Shown here one piece after another: positions 35,290 to 43,624 of a stretch of 64,000 nt of DNA. A model generated the notes under the pieces. The model was not told the origin of the DNA. It did no database searches and saw only the letters and a program-made list of their open reading frames with translations. The stretch lies in NCBI RefSeq assembly GCF_026891035.1, contig NZ_JAPTGG010000018.1:7391-71390 (forward strand), given 5' to 3'. Source of the DNA: Dasania phycosphaerae (GTDB lineage: Bacteria > Pseudomonadota > Gammaproteobacteria > Pseudomonadales > Dasaniaceae). Each line of letters starts with the position of its first letter. The first letter of the stretch is position 1. A program made the position numbers and the translations under genes.

Positions 35290-37947
35290 ATGGGTGATAT
35301 AAACAAAGAAATCCTGCCAGTTAACATCGAAGATGAACTGAAACAATCCTATTTAGACTATGCGATGAGCGTTATTGTTGGGCGTGCTTTACCCGATGTA
35401 CGTGATGGTCTAAAACCGGTTCATCGTCGTGTGCTATTCGCTATGAGCGAATTAAATAACGACTTTAATAAACCCTACAAAAAGTCTGCCCGTGTGGTGG
35501 GTGATGTTATCGGTAAATATCACCCGCATGGCGACTCGGCGGTTTATGACACTATCGTCCGTATGGCGCAGCCTTTCTCGCTGCGCTATATGCTGGTAGA
35601 CGGCCAGGGTAACTTTGGCTCGGTAGATGGCGACTCTGCGGCCGCCATGCGTTATACCGAAATTCGTATGCGCAAACTCTCCCATGAGCTGTTAGCCGAC
35701 TTGGAAAAAGAAACCGTCGATTGGGTACCCAACTACGATGGCTCTGAGTTAATGCCAGCGGTATTGCCGACTAAGGTGCCTAACCTATTGGTGAATGGCT
35801 CCTCCGGTATTGCGGTGGGTATGGCAACTAATATCCCCCCTCATAACTTAAAAGAAGTTGTGACTGGCTGCTTGGCCTTAATCGATAACGAGCAACTCAC
35901 TATTGATGAGTTGATGGAATATATCCCCGGCCCTGATTTCCCAACGGCAGCGATCATTAACGGCCGTGCCGGTATACTGCAAGCATATCGTACGGGTCGA
36001 GGTCGTATTTATATACGCGCCAGAGCAGAAGTGATTCATGACGAGAAGCGCAATAAAGACATTATTATTGTTCATGAAATCCCTTATCAGGTTAACAAGG
36101 CGCGTTTAATTGAAAAAATCGCCGAGTTAGTTAAAGAGAAAAAAATAGAAGGCATAGCCGAGCTGCGCGATGAGTCTGATAAAGACGGTATGCGTATAGT
36201 GATAGAGATGAAGCGCGGCGAAAGCGGCGAGGTAGTGCTTAACAATCTGTATCAGCAAACTCAGTTAGAAAATGTATTCGGTATTAATATCGTGGCCTTG
36301 GTCGATGGCCAGCCCAAGCTGTTAAACCTAAAAGAATTGCTAGAGCATTTTATTCGTCACCGCCGCGAAGTGGTAACGCGCCGTACGATTTACTTGCTGC
36401 GTAAAGCCCGCGAGCGTGGCCATATATTAGAAGGCTTAGCGGTTGCTATTTCTAATATAGACCCCGTGATTGAGTTAATTAAATCCTCGGATACCACTGC
36501 TGAAGCGAAAGAAAAATTATCGGCAGCGGTATGGGAACCGGGCGATGTATTAGGTATGTTAGAGCGCGCTGGTGAAGAGGCTTGTAGACCAGATGATCTA
36601 CCGGCTCACTACGGTTTCCGCGATGGCAAATACCGTTTATCCCCCGCTCAGGTGCAAGCGATTTTAGATTTACGCTTGCAAAAGCTGACCGGCCTAGAAC
36701 ATGAAAAACTGTTAAAAGAATACCAAGAGAAGCTGGATGAAATTGCTGAATACCTAGGTATTTTAGGCGATTCATTGGTATTAATGTCGGTAATACGCGA
36801 AGAGCTAGAAGCTATAGTTACTGAGTATGGTGATGAGCGTCGCTCTGAAATTGTTGAGTCACAGCGCGACCTAACTACCGAAGATTTAATTGCCGAAGAA
36901 GATCGCGTGGTTACCATTTCGCATGGCGGTTACGCCAAGACTCAATCCCTTAGCGATTACCAAGCCCAGCGCCGTGGCGGTATGGGTAAGTCGGCAACAG
37001 CGGTTAAAGACGAAGACTTTGTTGAACACTTATTGGTGACCAGCACCCACGATACTATTTTGTGCTTCTCGAATGTGGGCAAAGTGTATTGGTTAAAAGT
37101 ATTCCAAATTCCTTTAGCGGGCCGCAACTCTCGCGGCAGACCTATGGTTAACTTGCTACCGCTAGAAGAGGGTGAGCGCATTACCTCTATCCTGCCGGTA
37201 CGCGAATATACCGAAGGTCATTACATCTTTATGGCTACTGCTAACGGTACTGTTAAAAAGACAGCGCTGACCGATTTTGCCAGACAGCGCAGCGTAGGTT
37301 TACGCGCCCTAGAACTGGAAGAAGGTGATGTACTGGTGGGTACCGCGGTAACCACGGGTGATTGCGATGTGATGTTGTTTAGCTCTGCAGGTAAAGCGGT
37401 GCGCTTTAATGAAAACGATGTACGCGCCATGGGCCGTACCGCCAAAGGTGTACGCGGTATACGCATGGAAGAGGGTCAAAAAATGATTTCTCTGCTAGTG
37501 CCTAAAGAAGGCGGTCGCATCTTATCAGTGAGCGAAAATGGCTACGGCAAGCGTACGGATGTGAGTGAATACGCCACTAAAGGCCGTGGTAATAAAGGTA
37601 TGATCTTTATGCAAACCAGCGAGCGCAATGGTGCCATGGTCGGTGCGGTACAGGTGTTTGATGGCGATGAGCTAATGATGATTTCTGATCAAGGCACCAT
37701 GGTGCGCACCCGTACTGATGAAATTTCTATCTTGGGTCGTAATACCCAAGGTGTGCGCGTAATACGGCTAAAAGAAGGTGAACATGTGGTCGGTATAGAG
37801 CGCATAGAAGAGCCTGACGAAATCGCCGAAATTATAGCAGAGGGCGAACCTGCGCCGGCCACTAACCCGGTAGCGGCAGATGCCGTTGCAGGCGATAGCG
37901 CGGAAGGTGTAGAGGGTGTAGATACCAGCGAGGTTGGCGAAGACTAA
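35290..37947 (+). CDS. gyrA: DNA gyrase subunit A
   Basis: An 885-aa type IIA topoisomerase subunit. The catalytic tyrosine is Y122 in AAMRYTEIRM. The quinolone-resistance region HPHGDSAVYDTIVRMAQ keeps Ser83 and Asp87 (E. coli numbering holds exactly), i.e. a wild-type, susceptible allele. The C-terminal beta-pinwheel domain has the GyrA-box-type QRRGGMGKSA and ends in an acidic tail. It introduces negative supercoils together with GyrB. The gyrA-serC-pheA order is the same as in Pseudomonas. Confidence 0.99.
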   Translation: MGDINKEILPVNIEDELKQSYLDYAMSVIVGRALPDVRDGLKPVHRRVLFAMSELNNDFNKPYKKSARVVGDVIGKYHPHGDSAVYDTIVRMAQPFSLRYMLVDGQGNFGSVDGDSAAAMRYTEIRMRKLSHELLADLEKETVDWVPNYDGSELMPAVLPTKVPNLLVNGSSGIAVGMATNIPPHNLKEVVTGCLALIDNEQLTIDELMEYIPGPDFPTAAIINGRAGILQAYRTGRGRIYIRARAEVIHDEKRNKDIIIVHEIPYQVNKARLIEKIAELVKEKKIEGIAELRDESDKDGMRIVIEMKRGESGEVVLNNLYQQTQLENVFGINIVALVDGQPKLLNLKELLEHFIRHRREVVTRRTIYLLRKARERGHILEGLAVAISNIDPVIELIKSSDTTAEAKEKLSAAVWEPGDVLGMLERAGEEACRPDDLPAHYGFRDGKYRLSPAQVQAILDLRLQKLTGLEHEKLLKEYQEKLDEIAEYLGILGDSLVLMSVIREELEAIVTEYGDERRSEIVESQRDLTTEDLIAEEDRVVTISHGGYAKTQSLSDYQAQRRGGMGKSATAVKDEDFVEHLLVTSTHDTILCFSNVGKVYWLKVFQIPLAGRNSRGRPMVNLLPLEEGERITSILPVREYTEGHYIFMATANGTVKKTALTDFARQRSVGLRALELEEGDVLVGTAVTTGDCDVMLFSSAGKAVRFNENDVRAMGRTAKGVRGIRMEEGQKMISLLVPKEGGRILSVSENGYGKRTDVSEYATKGRGNKGMIFMQTSERNGAMVGAVQVFDGDELMMISDQGTMVRTRTDEISILGRNTQGVRVIRLKEGEHVVGIERIEEPDEIAEIIAEGEPAPATNPVAADAVAGDSAEGVEGVDTSEVGED

Positions 37948-37997
37948 GCCAGCCTTGCGCTTAAAAAGTTTATTAATCTTTATAGGTAGTAATTGTT

Positions 37998-39077
37998 ATG
38001 ACACGACGTTTTAATTTTTGTGCGGGCCCCGCGGCCTTGCCTGAGTCCGTTTTACAACAGGCACAGCAAGAGTTAGTCGATTGGCAGGGCGCCGGCCTTT
38101 CCATTATGGAAATGAGCCACCGTTCTTCAGAGCTAGTAGGTATTGCGAATAAAGCCGAGCAGGATTTTCGCGATTTGCTAAATATCTCTGATGATTATGC
38201 CGTGCTGTTTTTGCAAGGCGGTGCTAGCACGCAGTTTTCAGCAGTGCCTTTAAACTTGTTGGGCGATAAAAAATCGGCTGACTATGTTAATACCGGGCAG
38301 TGGTCTAAAAAAGCCATCAAAGAAGCGCAGCGTTTTTGTGATGTTAATGTAGTGGCTAGTTCAGAAGATACTAACTTCACCACTATCCCAGCGTTTGATT
38401 CATGGCAGTTAAATAAAGATGCGGCCTATTTGCACTACACACCTAATGAAACCATCGGTGGCGTAGAGTTTTTTGATGTGCCTGATGTCGATGTGCCCTT
38501 AGTGGCGGATATGTCTTCTACTATATTGTCGCGTCCTATAGATGTGAGCAAATTTGGGGTGATTTACGCTGGTGCGCAAAAAAATATTGGCCCTGCCGGT
38601 TTAACCATGACCATAGTGCGCAAAGATTTAATGGGTAATGCAAGCGCCCACTGCCCAACCATGTTGGACTATAAAACCGCTGCTGATAATGACTCTATGT
38701 ATAACACGCCGCCGACTTATAGCCTGTACTTGGCTGGCTTAGTGTTTGCTTGGTTAAAAGAGCAGGGTGGCTTGGCCGCAATGGAGCAACTCAACCGTCG
38801 CAAGGCTGAAAAGCTATACAGCTATATCGATAACAGCGGCTTTTATGCTAACCCCGTTGAGCTGAGCAGCCGTTCATTAATGAACGTGCCTTTCACCTTG
38901 GCCAGCGCTGACTTTGATAAAGCCTTCTTGGCTGAAGCTGACGAAGCCGGCTTGTTAAACCTCAAAGGCCACCGCAGTGTGGGTGGCATGCGTGCCAGCA
39001 TCTACAATGCCGTGCCGGAAGAGGCTGTAGATACTTTAATCAACTTTATGAAAGACTTTGCGCAACGTAACGGATAA
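37998..39077 (+). CDS. serC: Phosphoserine aminotransferase
   Basis: A 359-aa fold-I PLP transaminase opening with FNFCAGPAALPESVL, with the PLP lysine in YAGAQKNIGPAG and the C-terminal GHRSVGGMRASIYNAV. It makes 3-phosphoserine from 3-phosphohydroxypyruvate and also serves pyridoxine synthesis. It lies 50 bp after gyrA and 11 bp before pheA. Confidence 0.98.
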   Translation: MTRRFNFCAGPAALPESVLQQAQQELVDWQGAGLSIMEMSHRSSELVGIANKAEQDFRDLLNISDDYAVLFLQGGASTQFSAVPLNLLGDKKSADYVNTGQWSKKAIKEAQRFCDVNVVASSEDTNFTTIPAFDSWQLNKDAAYLHYTPNETIGGVEFFDVPDVDVPLVADMSSTILSRPIDVSKFGVIYAGAQKNIGPAGLTMTIVRKDLMGNASAHCPTMLDYKTAADNDSMYNTPPTYSLYLAGLVFAWLKEQGGLAAMEQLNRRKAEKLYSYIDNSGFYANPVELSSRSLMNVPFTLASADFDKAFLAEADEAGLLNLKGHRSVGGMRASIYNAVPEEAVDTLINFMKDFAQRNG

Positions 39078-39088
39078 AACAATAAAAA

Positions 39089-40231
39089 ATGAGTGACGAT
39101 AAACAGCTGGATGAAATAGCCAGTTTAAATACCCTTGATCAATTGCGTAAGGCCATTGATCAAGTGGATGGTAAAATTCATAATTTATTAAATTACCGGG
39201 CCAGGCTGGCTGAGCGTGTAGCTGAAGTTAAGCTGGCAGAGCTGAAAGCCGAAACCGGTGAAGCCGATTTATCGAAGGTCATGTTTTATAGGCCTGAGCG
39301 TGAAGCCCAGGTATTGCAAAAAGTGATAGACAGAAACACGGGGCCGCTACCGGATAAAACGGTAGCGCACCTGTTTCGCGAGATTATGTCGGCCTGCTTG
39401 GCTTTAGAAAAGCCTATGGAAGTCGCTTATTTAGGTCCCGAGGGAACTTTTACCCAAGCCGCTGCGATGAAGCATTTTGGCCACGGTGTTATTGCTATGC
39501 CGCAGCCAGAAATTGCTAACGTATTCGCTCAGGTGGAATCAGGCCAGTGTAATTATGGTGTGGTACCAGTAGAGAATTCTACCGAGGGTATGGTTAATCA
39601 CACCTTAGATAATTTTATAGATTCCCCCTTAAAGATTTGTGGCGAAGTAGCCTTGCGCATAGAGCTGCACTTGCTGGTTTGTGAAGGCGCAAGTGCCCAA
39701 ACCGTTAAAACCATTTGTGCTCATAGGCAGGCTTTAGCCCAGTGCCGTCAGTGGCTGGATAATAACTGGCCGGGAGTAGAGCGCTTGGCAGTAAGCAGCA
39801 ATGCCGAAGCTGCGCGTATGGCTAAAGATGACCCCACAATTGCCGCCGTGGCAGGGGATATTGCCGCTGAAAAATATGGCCTGATGAAGTTGGCTTCCAG
39901 CATAGAAGATCTAGCCAATAACACTACGCGGTTTTTAATTATAGGCCGTGAGGATGTACCTGCAGGTGGTAACGATAAAACCTCATTAATTATTTCGGCT
40001 CACAATAAGCCCGGTGCTTTATTGCACTTGCTTACGCCTTTTGAACAGGCGGGTATTAGCTTAACGCGTATAGATACACGGCCCTCGCGCACACAAAACT
40101 GGGCGTATTTATTTTTTGTAGAGTTTGAAGGTCACCAGCAAGAGCCGCGTGTAAAAGCGGTGCTGGATAATCTCATCGAGCAATCGGTGATGCTAAAAGT
40201 GCTGGGCTCATACCCAGCGGCTGTACTATAA
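39089..40231 (+). CDS. pheA: Bifunctional chorismate mutase / prephenate dehydratase
   Basis: A 380-aa protein with an AroQ-type chorismate mutase domain (about residues 15-105), a prephenate dehydratase domain starting at VAYLGPEGTFTQAA and containing the catalytic TRF (NNTTRFLII), and a C-terminal ACT domain (SLIISAHNKPGALLHLL) for phenylalanine feedback. The usual ESRP effector motif reads DTRPSRTQ here. It makes phenylpyruvate for phenylalanine synthesis. It is in an operon with serC and tyrA. Confidence 0.98.
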   Translation: MSDDKQLDEIASLNTLDQLRKAIDQVDGKIHNLLNYRARLAERVAEVKLAELKAETGEADLSKVMFYRPEREAQVLQKVIDRNTGPLPDKTVAHLFREIMSACLALEKPMEVAYLGPEGTFTQAAAMKHFGHGVIAMPQPEIANVFAQVESGQCNYGVVPVENSTEGMVNHTLDNFIDSPLKICGEVALRIELHLLVCEGASAQTVKTICAHRQALAQCRQWLDNNWPGVERLAVSSNAEAARMAKDDPTIAAVAGDIAAEKYGLMKLASSIEDLANNTTRFLIIGREDVPAGGNDKTSLIISAHNKPGALLHLLTPFEQAGISLTRIDTRPSRTQNWAYLFFVEFEGHQQEPRVKAVLDNLIEQSVMLKVLGSYPAAVL

Positions 40232-40255
40232 ACTATCAAGTTATAAGGTTTACCC

Positions 40256-41158
40256 ATGGCCAGCGTTAATCGCATCACCGTATTAGCGGTAGGTTTAATT
40301 GGCGGCTCTTTAGCCAAAGCCCTGCGTGAAAAAAACTATGCCAATGAAATAGTAGGCTGGGGGCGCAATGAGTCCACTCTGCAGCGCGCAATAGAATTAG
40401 GTGTGATAGACAGCTATGAGCTGGACTTGGCTCAAGCGGTGCAGGGTAGCGATATAGTCGTTATCGCAACCCCTACCTTGATTGCGGTAGATATGCTGCA
40501 ACAATTAGCTGAGCTGGTACCTGCCACCACCATTATTACCGATGTGGCTAGTGTAAAAGGCAATTTGCTGCGTGCCGCCAAGCAATTTTTTGGCGAGGTG
40601 CCTGCTAATTTAGTCTTGGGCCACCCTATAGCGGGCTCAGAAAAAAGCGGTGTGGAAGCAGTGAATGAAAAGCTGTTTATTAATCACCGTGTCATCCTAA
40701 CGCCCTCGCAGGAAACCAGTATAGAAGCGGTTTCTACCATAACCGATATGTGGGAAGTTACCGGCGCTGATGTAGTCACCATGGCGGTGGACGATCACGA
40801 CGAAGTGTTGGCAGCCACCAGCCACTTACCCCATATATTGGCCTACGCCTTGGTGGATGCTTTAGCCGGACAAAAAGAGCAGCAGGATATTTTTCGTTTC
40901 GCCGCTGGCGGCTTTAGGGATTTTACCCGCATCGCTTCCAGCGACCCTAAAATGTGGCATGACATCGCATTGGCTAATGACAAAGCGCTGCTTAAGATGA
41001 TTGATTTGTTTTCAGCGCAGATGAATGAGTTGCGTGATGCCATTGCTAAGGCAGATAGTGAAGCTATTACCGGCTGTTTTACTAGAGCTAAAGCTGCTAG
41101 AGACCATTTTTCAGATATATTATCTAAACAGCATCAGTCTACAATTACCGATGAATAA
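40256..41158 (+). CDS. tyrA: Prephenate/arogenate dehydrogenase
   Basis: A 300-aa NAD(P)-dependent TyrA. A Rossmann start (VLAVGLIGGSLAKALRE) is followed by VVIATPTLIAVDML, DVASVKGNLL, the catalytic histidine region LGHPIAGSEKSG and DDHDEVLAATSHLPHILAYAL. The nucleotide loop has A-V-G-L-I-G-G where G-L-G-L-I-G-G is usual, a small departure. It is a stand-alone enzyme; in Pseudomonas, hisC precedes tyrA and aroA is fused or adjacent, and neither is present here. Confidence 0.96.
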   Translation: MASVNRITVLAVGLIGGSLAKALREKNYANEIVGWGRNESTLQRAIELGVIDSYELDLAQAVQGSDIVVIATPTLIAVDMLQQLAELVPATTIITDVASVKGNLLRAAKQFFGEVPANLVLGHPIAGSEKSGVEAVNEKLFINHRVILTPSQETSIEAVSTITDMWEVTGADVVTMAVDDHDEVLAATSHLPHILAYALVDALAGQKEQQDIFRFAAGGFRDFTRIASSDPKMWHDIALANDKALLKMIDLFSAQMNELRDAIAKADSEAITGCFTRAKAARDHFSDILSKQHQSTITDE

Positions 41159-41375
41159 GTTTGTTGTAGTTGTTTAGCTGAAGCTTCTTTGTAGCCCTAA
41201 ACCGCTTGGCGGCGTGTGGGTTGAAATTCCTAGTGTTTACGATTCTTGTGAGTCAGCGTGTGCTGGCAAAAACTGGTGGGCTTGGCCGTGTCGTGGAAAA
41301 GCTTATGCTGTGAGAAGTGTTTGATATGACTGCGGTTGAAAGCAGATATTGCCTTGGGGAGGGGGAGCAGGCTGA

Positions 41376-41418
41376 CCAGTTGTAGCTAAAAACAAAATTT
41401 ATAGCATGCTACAACTGG
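41376..41418. repeat. Perfect 11-bp inverted repeat between tyrA and a PEP-CTERM gene
   Basis: CCAGTTGTAGC (41376-41386) and GCTACAACTGG (41408-41418) flank a 21-nt AT-rich loop. It lies between two convergent genes and may be a bidirectional transcription end, although T tracts are weak. Confidence 0.5.
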
Positions 41419-41429
41419 CCGTGGTGATG

Positions 41430-41981
41430 TTAGCTATTCTTCTTTCTTCTAATAAAACCTAGAGCTGCGATGCCCAGCCCCATTAAGCCTAAGCTAGCTG
41501 GCTCAGCAACAGCGGTGTAGTTTAAGGTATTGTAGTAGTTGGTGCCGTTACCATTGATGTCAACAAACTCCGCGCCAGAGGAGAACACTGAAGCTGTGAA
41601 CGGATTAGCACCAGTAACCCAGCCTAGGGAAGCGATGTTTGTCAGCGACAGGGTAAATTTACCGTAGCCAGATACGTTGGCAAAGTTTTCAATAAATTGA
41701 TAACCATCGGCCTGGGTGTTTAAAAATGTTGTCCAAGCAGCATCTCCTATAGAGGTGAAAGAGGTGTAGTTAAAGCTTGTACCATTTATGGTGAGGCCGC
41801 TACCTAATGCCGAGGCCTGGCTACCGTGATAAGTAGAGCCGAAAAAGTCTATGGTGCCATCAATATTCTCATTCCAAGCAAATTCTTGCAGGTGGGCTGA
41901 GGCTGATATTGACGAAAGACAGGTGGCGCAAAAGGTAGTAGCAAGGGCTGTGCGGCGTAGCAGTTTGTTTTTAATAGTCAT
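41430..41981 (-). CDS. Exported protein with a variant PEP-CTERM sorting signal
   Basis: A 183-aa protein with a signal peptide ending around ISASA, an Asn/Ser/Gly/Thr-rich body, and a C-terminal signal made of A-E-P-A, the hydrophobic helix SLGLMGLGIAALGF and the basic tail IRRKKNS. As in the protein at 29.5 kb, the first proline of P-E-P is missing. It is probably an exosortase-processed surface or exopolysaccharide-associated protein. Function unknown. Confidence 0.85.
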   Translation of the reverse strand: MTIKNKLLRRTALATTFCATCLSSISASAHLQEFAWNENIDGTIDFFGSTYHGSQASALGSGLTINGTSFNYTSFTSIGDAAWTTFLNTQADGYQFIENFANVSGYGKFTLSLTNIASLGWVTGANPFTASVFSSGAEFVDINGNGTNYYNTLNYTAVAEPASLGLMGLGIAALGFIRRKKNS

Positions 41982-42240
41982 ATATCTAGTCCATTTGAAA
42001 TTGATGTTTTAGTTGTACAGCACGAGCATAAATTAAGGCAAGTATCTAGCCAGTACAATTTTTTCCTTTTATATCAATACGTTGGGGTTTGGCAGCTAGG
42101 GCGGTCACATAATATTGTAAAAAATACTGACACTATTTCGCCCGGATTATTGTGGGCAATTAGTGGGGTGAGGCTGCGCAGGTTGGCAATTCATATGCCA
42201 TAAAGCGGAAACTGCTAGCTTAACTCAGGCCTGCAATAGA

Positions 42241-42843
42241 TTAGTTGTTGCTAGCAAGGTTTAAAGCAAGCTCAACTATACCTTTCTCAAAGTTTTTTAT
42301 TCCTGCGGGCCGCTTTTTACCATGGCCTATATGCAGCATGGCGCCGTCGATTAGCGAAGCTATCATATAAGCCCTTTCTTTACGGACTTGCTCAGGTAGG
42401 TCGGGGTTTAAAGGTTGCATCAGATTGGCAATGTTTTGGGTGTGGTTGCTATACATCTTGCGCATAATCTTTTGGGCATGCTCATCGCTGTGGGCCCTAG
42501 CCCATAGCTGGTAGAAGAAACCAGCAGTTTGCTTATCTTTATCGTCTACGATGAGGTAGTTGATATAGCTTTTAAAATGTTCGGTAGGGGTGCTGGATTT
42601 TAGCCTTAGTTGTTCAAAGGCCGCGCTATAGAGTGAGTCGGTATACTCTAAAATAGATTGTATAAGCTCTTCTTTACTGGGGAAGTAGTGCTGCAGTGTT
42701 TTTAAGTGTATGCCGGCCTTGGCAGCGACTTTACGCAAAGACAGTTCTGAGTAGCCCTCTTCAGAAAGCATGATTCTACCTGCTTCTAAAATCTCTTTTA
42801 TTCTTTCTTCAGAGCTCGCTCGTCTAGTTTTACTGGTGCTCAT
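42241..42843 (-). CDS. TetR/AcrR family transcriptional regulator
   Basis: A 200-aa regulator with an N-terminal TetR helix-turn-helix (RIKEILEAGRIMLSEEGYSE, then LSLRKVAAKAGIHLKTLQHYFPSKEEL) and a helical ligand-binding C-terminus. It diverges from the NTF2-like/flavoprotein pair across a 230-bp promoter region and is the likely regulator of that pair. The inducer is unknown. Confidence 0.92.
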   Translation of the reverse strand: MSTSKTRRASSEERIKEILEAGRIMLSEEGYSELSLRKVAAKAGIHLKTLQHYFPSKEELIQSILEYTDSLYSAAFEQLRLKSSTPTEHFKSYINYLIVDDKDKQTAGFFYQLWARAHSDEHAQKIMRKMYSNHTQNIANLMQPLNPDLPEQVRKERAYMIASLIDGAMLHIGHGKKRPAGIKNFEKGIVELALNLASNN

Positions 42844-42991
42844 AGTGCTAGTCCTAATCTAATTGCAGGGGGCATTATATTAAATATGCCACTAGATTTC
42901 CTCACTTATAACCTTTTGTTTAAACGGTAATAGTCTATGTATTTAGCTGCTAATTATGTCGCCATCATCTATATCAATGATCGGGTTTTCG

Positions 42992-43030
42992 TTGACATGC
43001 TAAGGCGCTGCGTATAAATTAGCGATACGC
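42992..43030 (+). promoter_or_regulatory. Putative promoter with overlapping inverted repeat upstream of the NTF2-like gene
   Basis: TTGACA (42992-42997) is followed by TAAATT (43015-43020, 17-bp spacing) or TATAAA (43013-43018, 15 bp). The inverted repeat GCGTAT (43010-43015) with ATACGC (43025-43030) overlaps the -10, an arrangement expected for repression by the divergent TetR protein. Confidence 0.4.
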
Positions 43031-43075
43031 CGTCGGTTGACGGGTAAATTGATAATATTGTATCGAGGTTCAAAT

Positions 43076-43579
43076 ATGAAGGCTTTTATTAAGTGTTTAA
43101 CGGCTAATCTAATTAGCGTAATGATGATAGTGGGGTTAAGTATGAGCGCAGCTAACGCTGACAGTAAGACAGTTGATATTAAGGGCGGAGCTAGTGATAA
43201 AGCTTTGCAAGCGTTTAAACAAGCAATACGTAAAAAGTATGACTTAAAGGAACGTGCCTTTAAAGAGAATGACGTAATGGGCTTAGTCGACGGTTTTTAC
43301 GCTAAAAATGCCTTGTTAGTGGAAGAGAAAAAAGTTGTTAATGGCTATGAGCAAGTCGTTAAAATGTATGAAGAGCTGGTGCCTGGTGCGAAATCTGTAG
43401 GTATACAATCTAATTACACGTATTTATCGAAAGAAGGCAGCGTGGGTTACGATTACACCACCTTTCATGTGAGCCTTGTCGATGGTAATGAGTTTGATTT
43501 AAAACTACTGTTTATTTGGGAAAAAATTAACGGTGAGTGGTTCTGCATCAGTGATATGTACATCCCTGGTAAGTTTTAA
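43076..43579 (+). CDS. Secreted NTF2-like (SnoaL/DUF4440-type) protein
   Basis: A 167-aa protein with a signal peptide (KAFIKCLTANLISVMMIVGLS, cleaved near AANA) and a small alpha+beta cone domain typical of the NTF2-like superfamily (AFKENDVMGLVDGFYAKNALLVEE near the front; LLFIWEKINGEWFCISDMY at the end). Such domains act as small enzymes or accessory ligand-binding proteins. ATG 43076 has GAGG at 43065-43068. The next gene starts 45 bp later, so they are probably co-expressed and both exported. Confidence 0.78.
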   Translation: MKAFIKCLTANLISVMMIVGLSMSAANADSKTVDIKGGASDKALQAFKQAIRKKYDLKERAFKENDVMGLVDGFYAKNALLVEEKKVVNGYEQVVKMYEELVPGAKSVGIQSNYTYLSKEGSVGYDYTTFHVSLVDGNEFDLKLLFIWEKINGEWFCISDMYIPGKF

Positions 43580-43624
43580 GGACAGTTAATTTAGAGCCTG
43601 ATTAAATACAGTAAGGGGCAGAAA

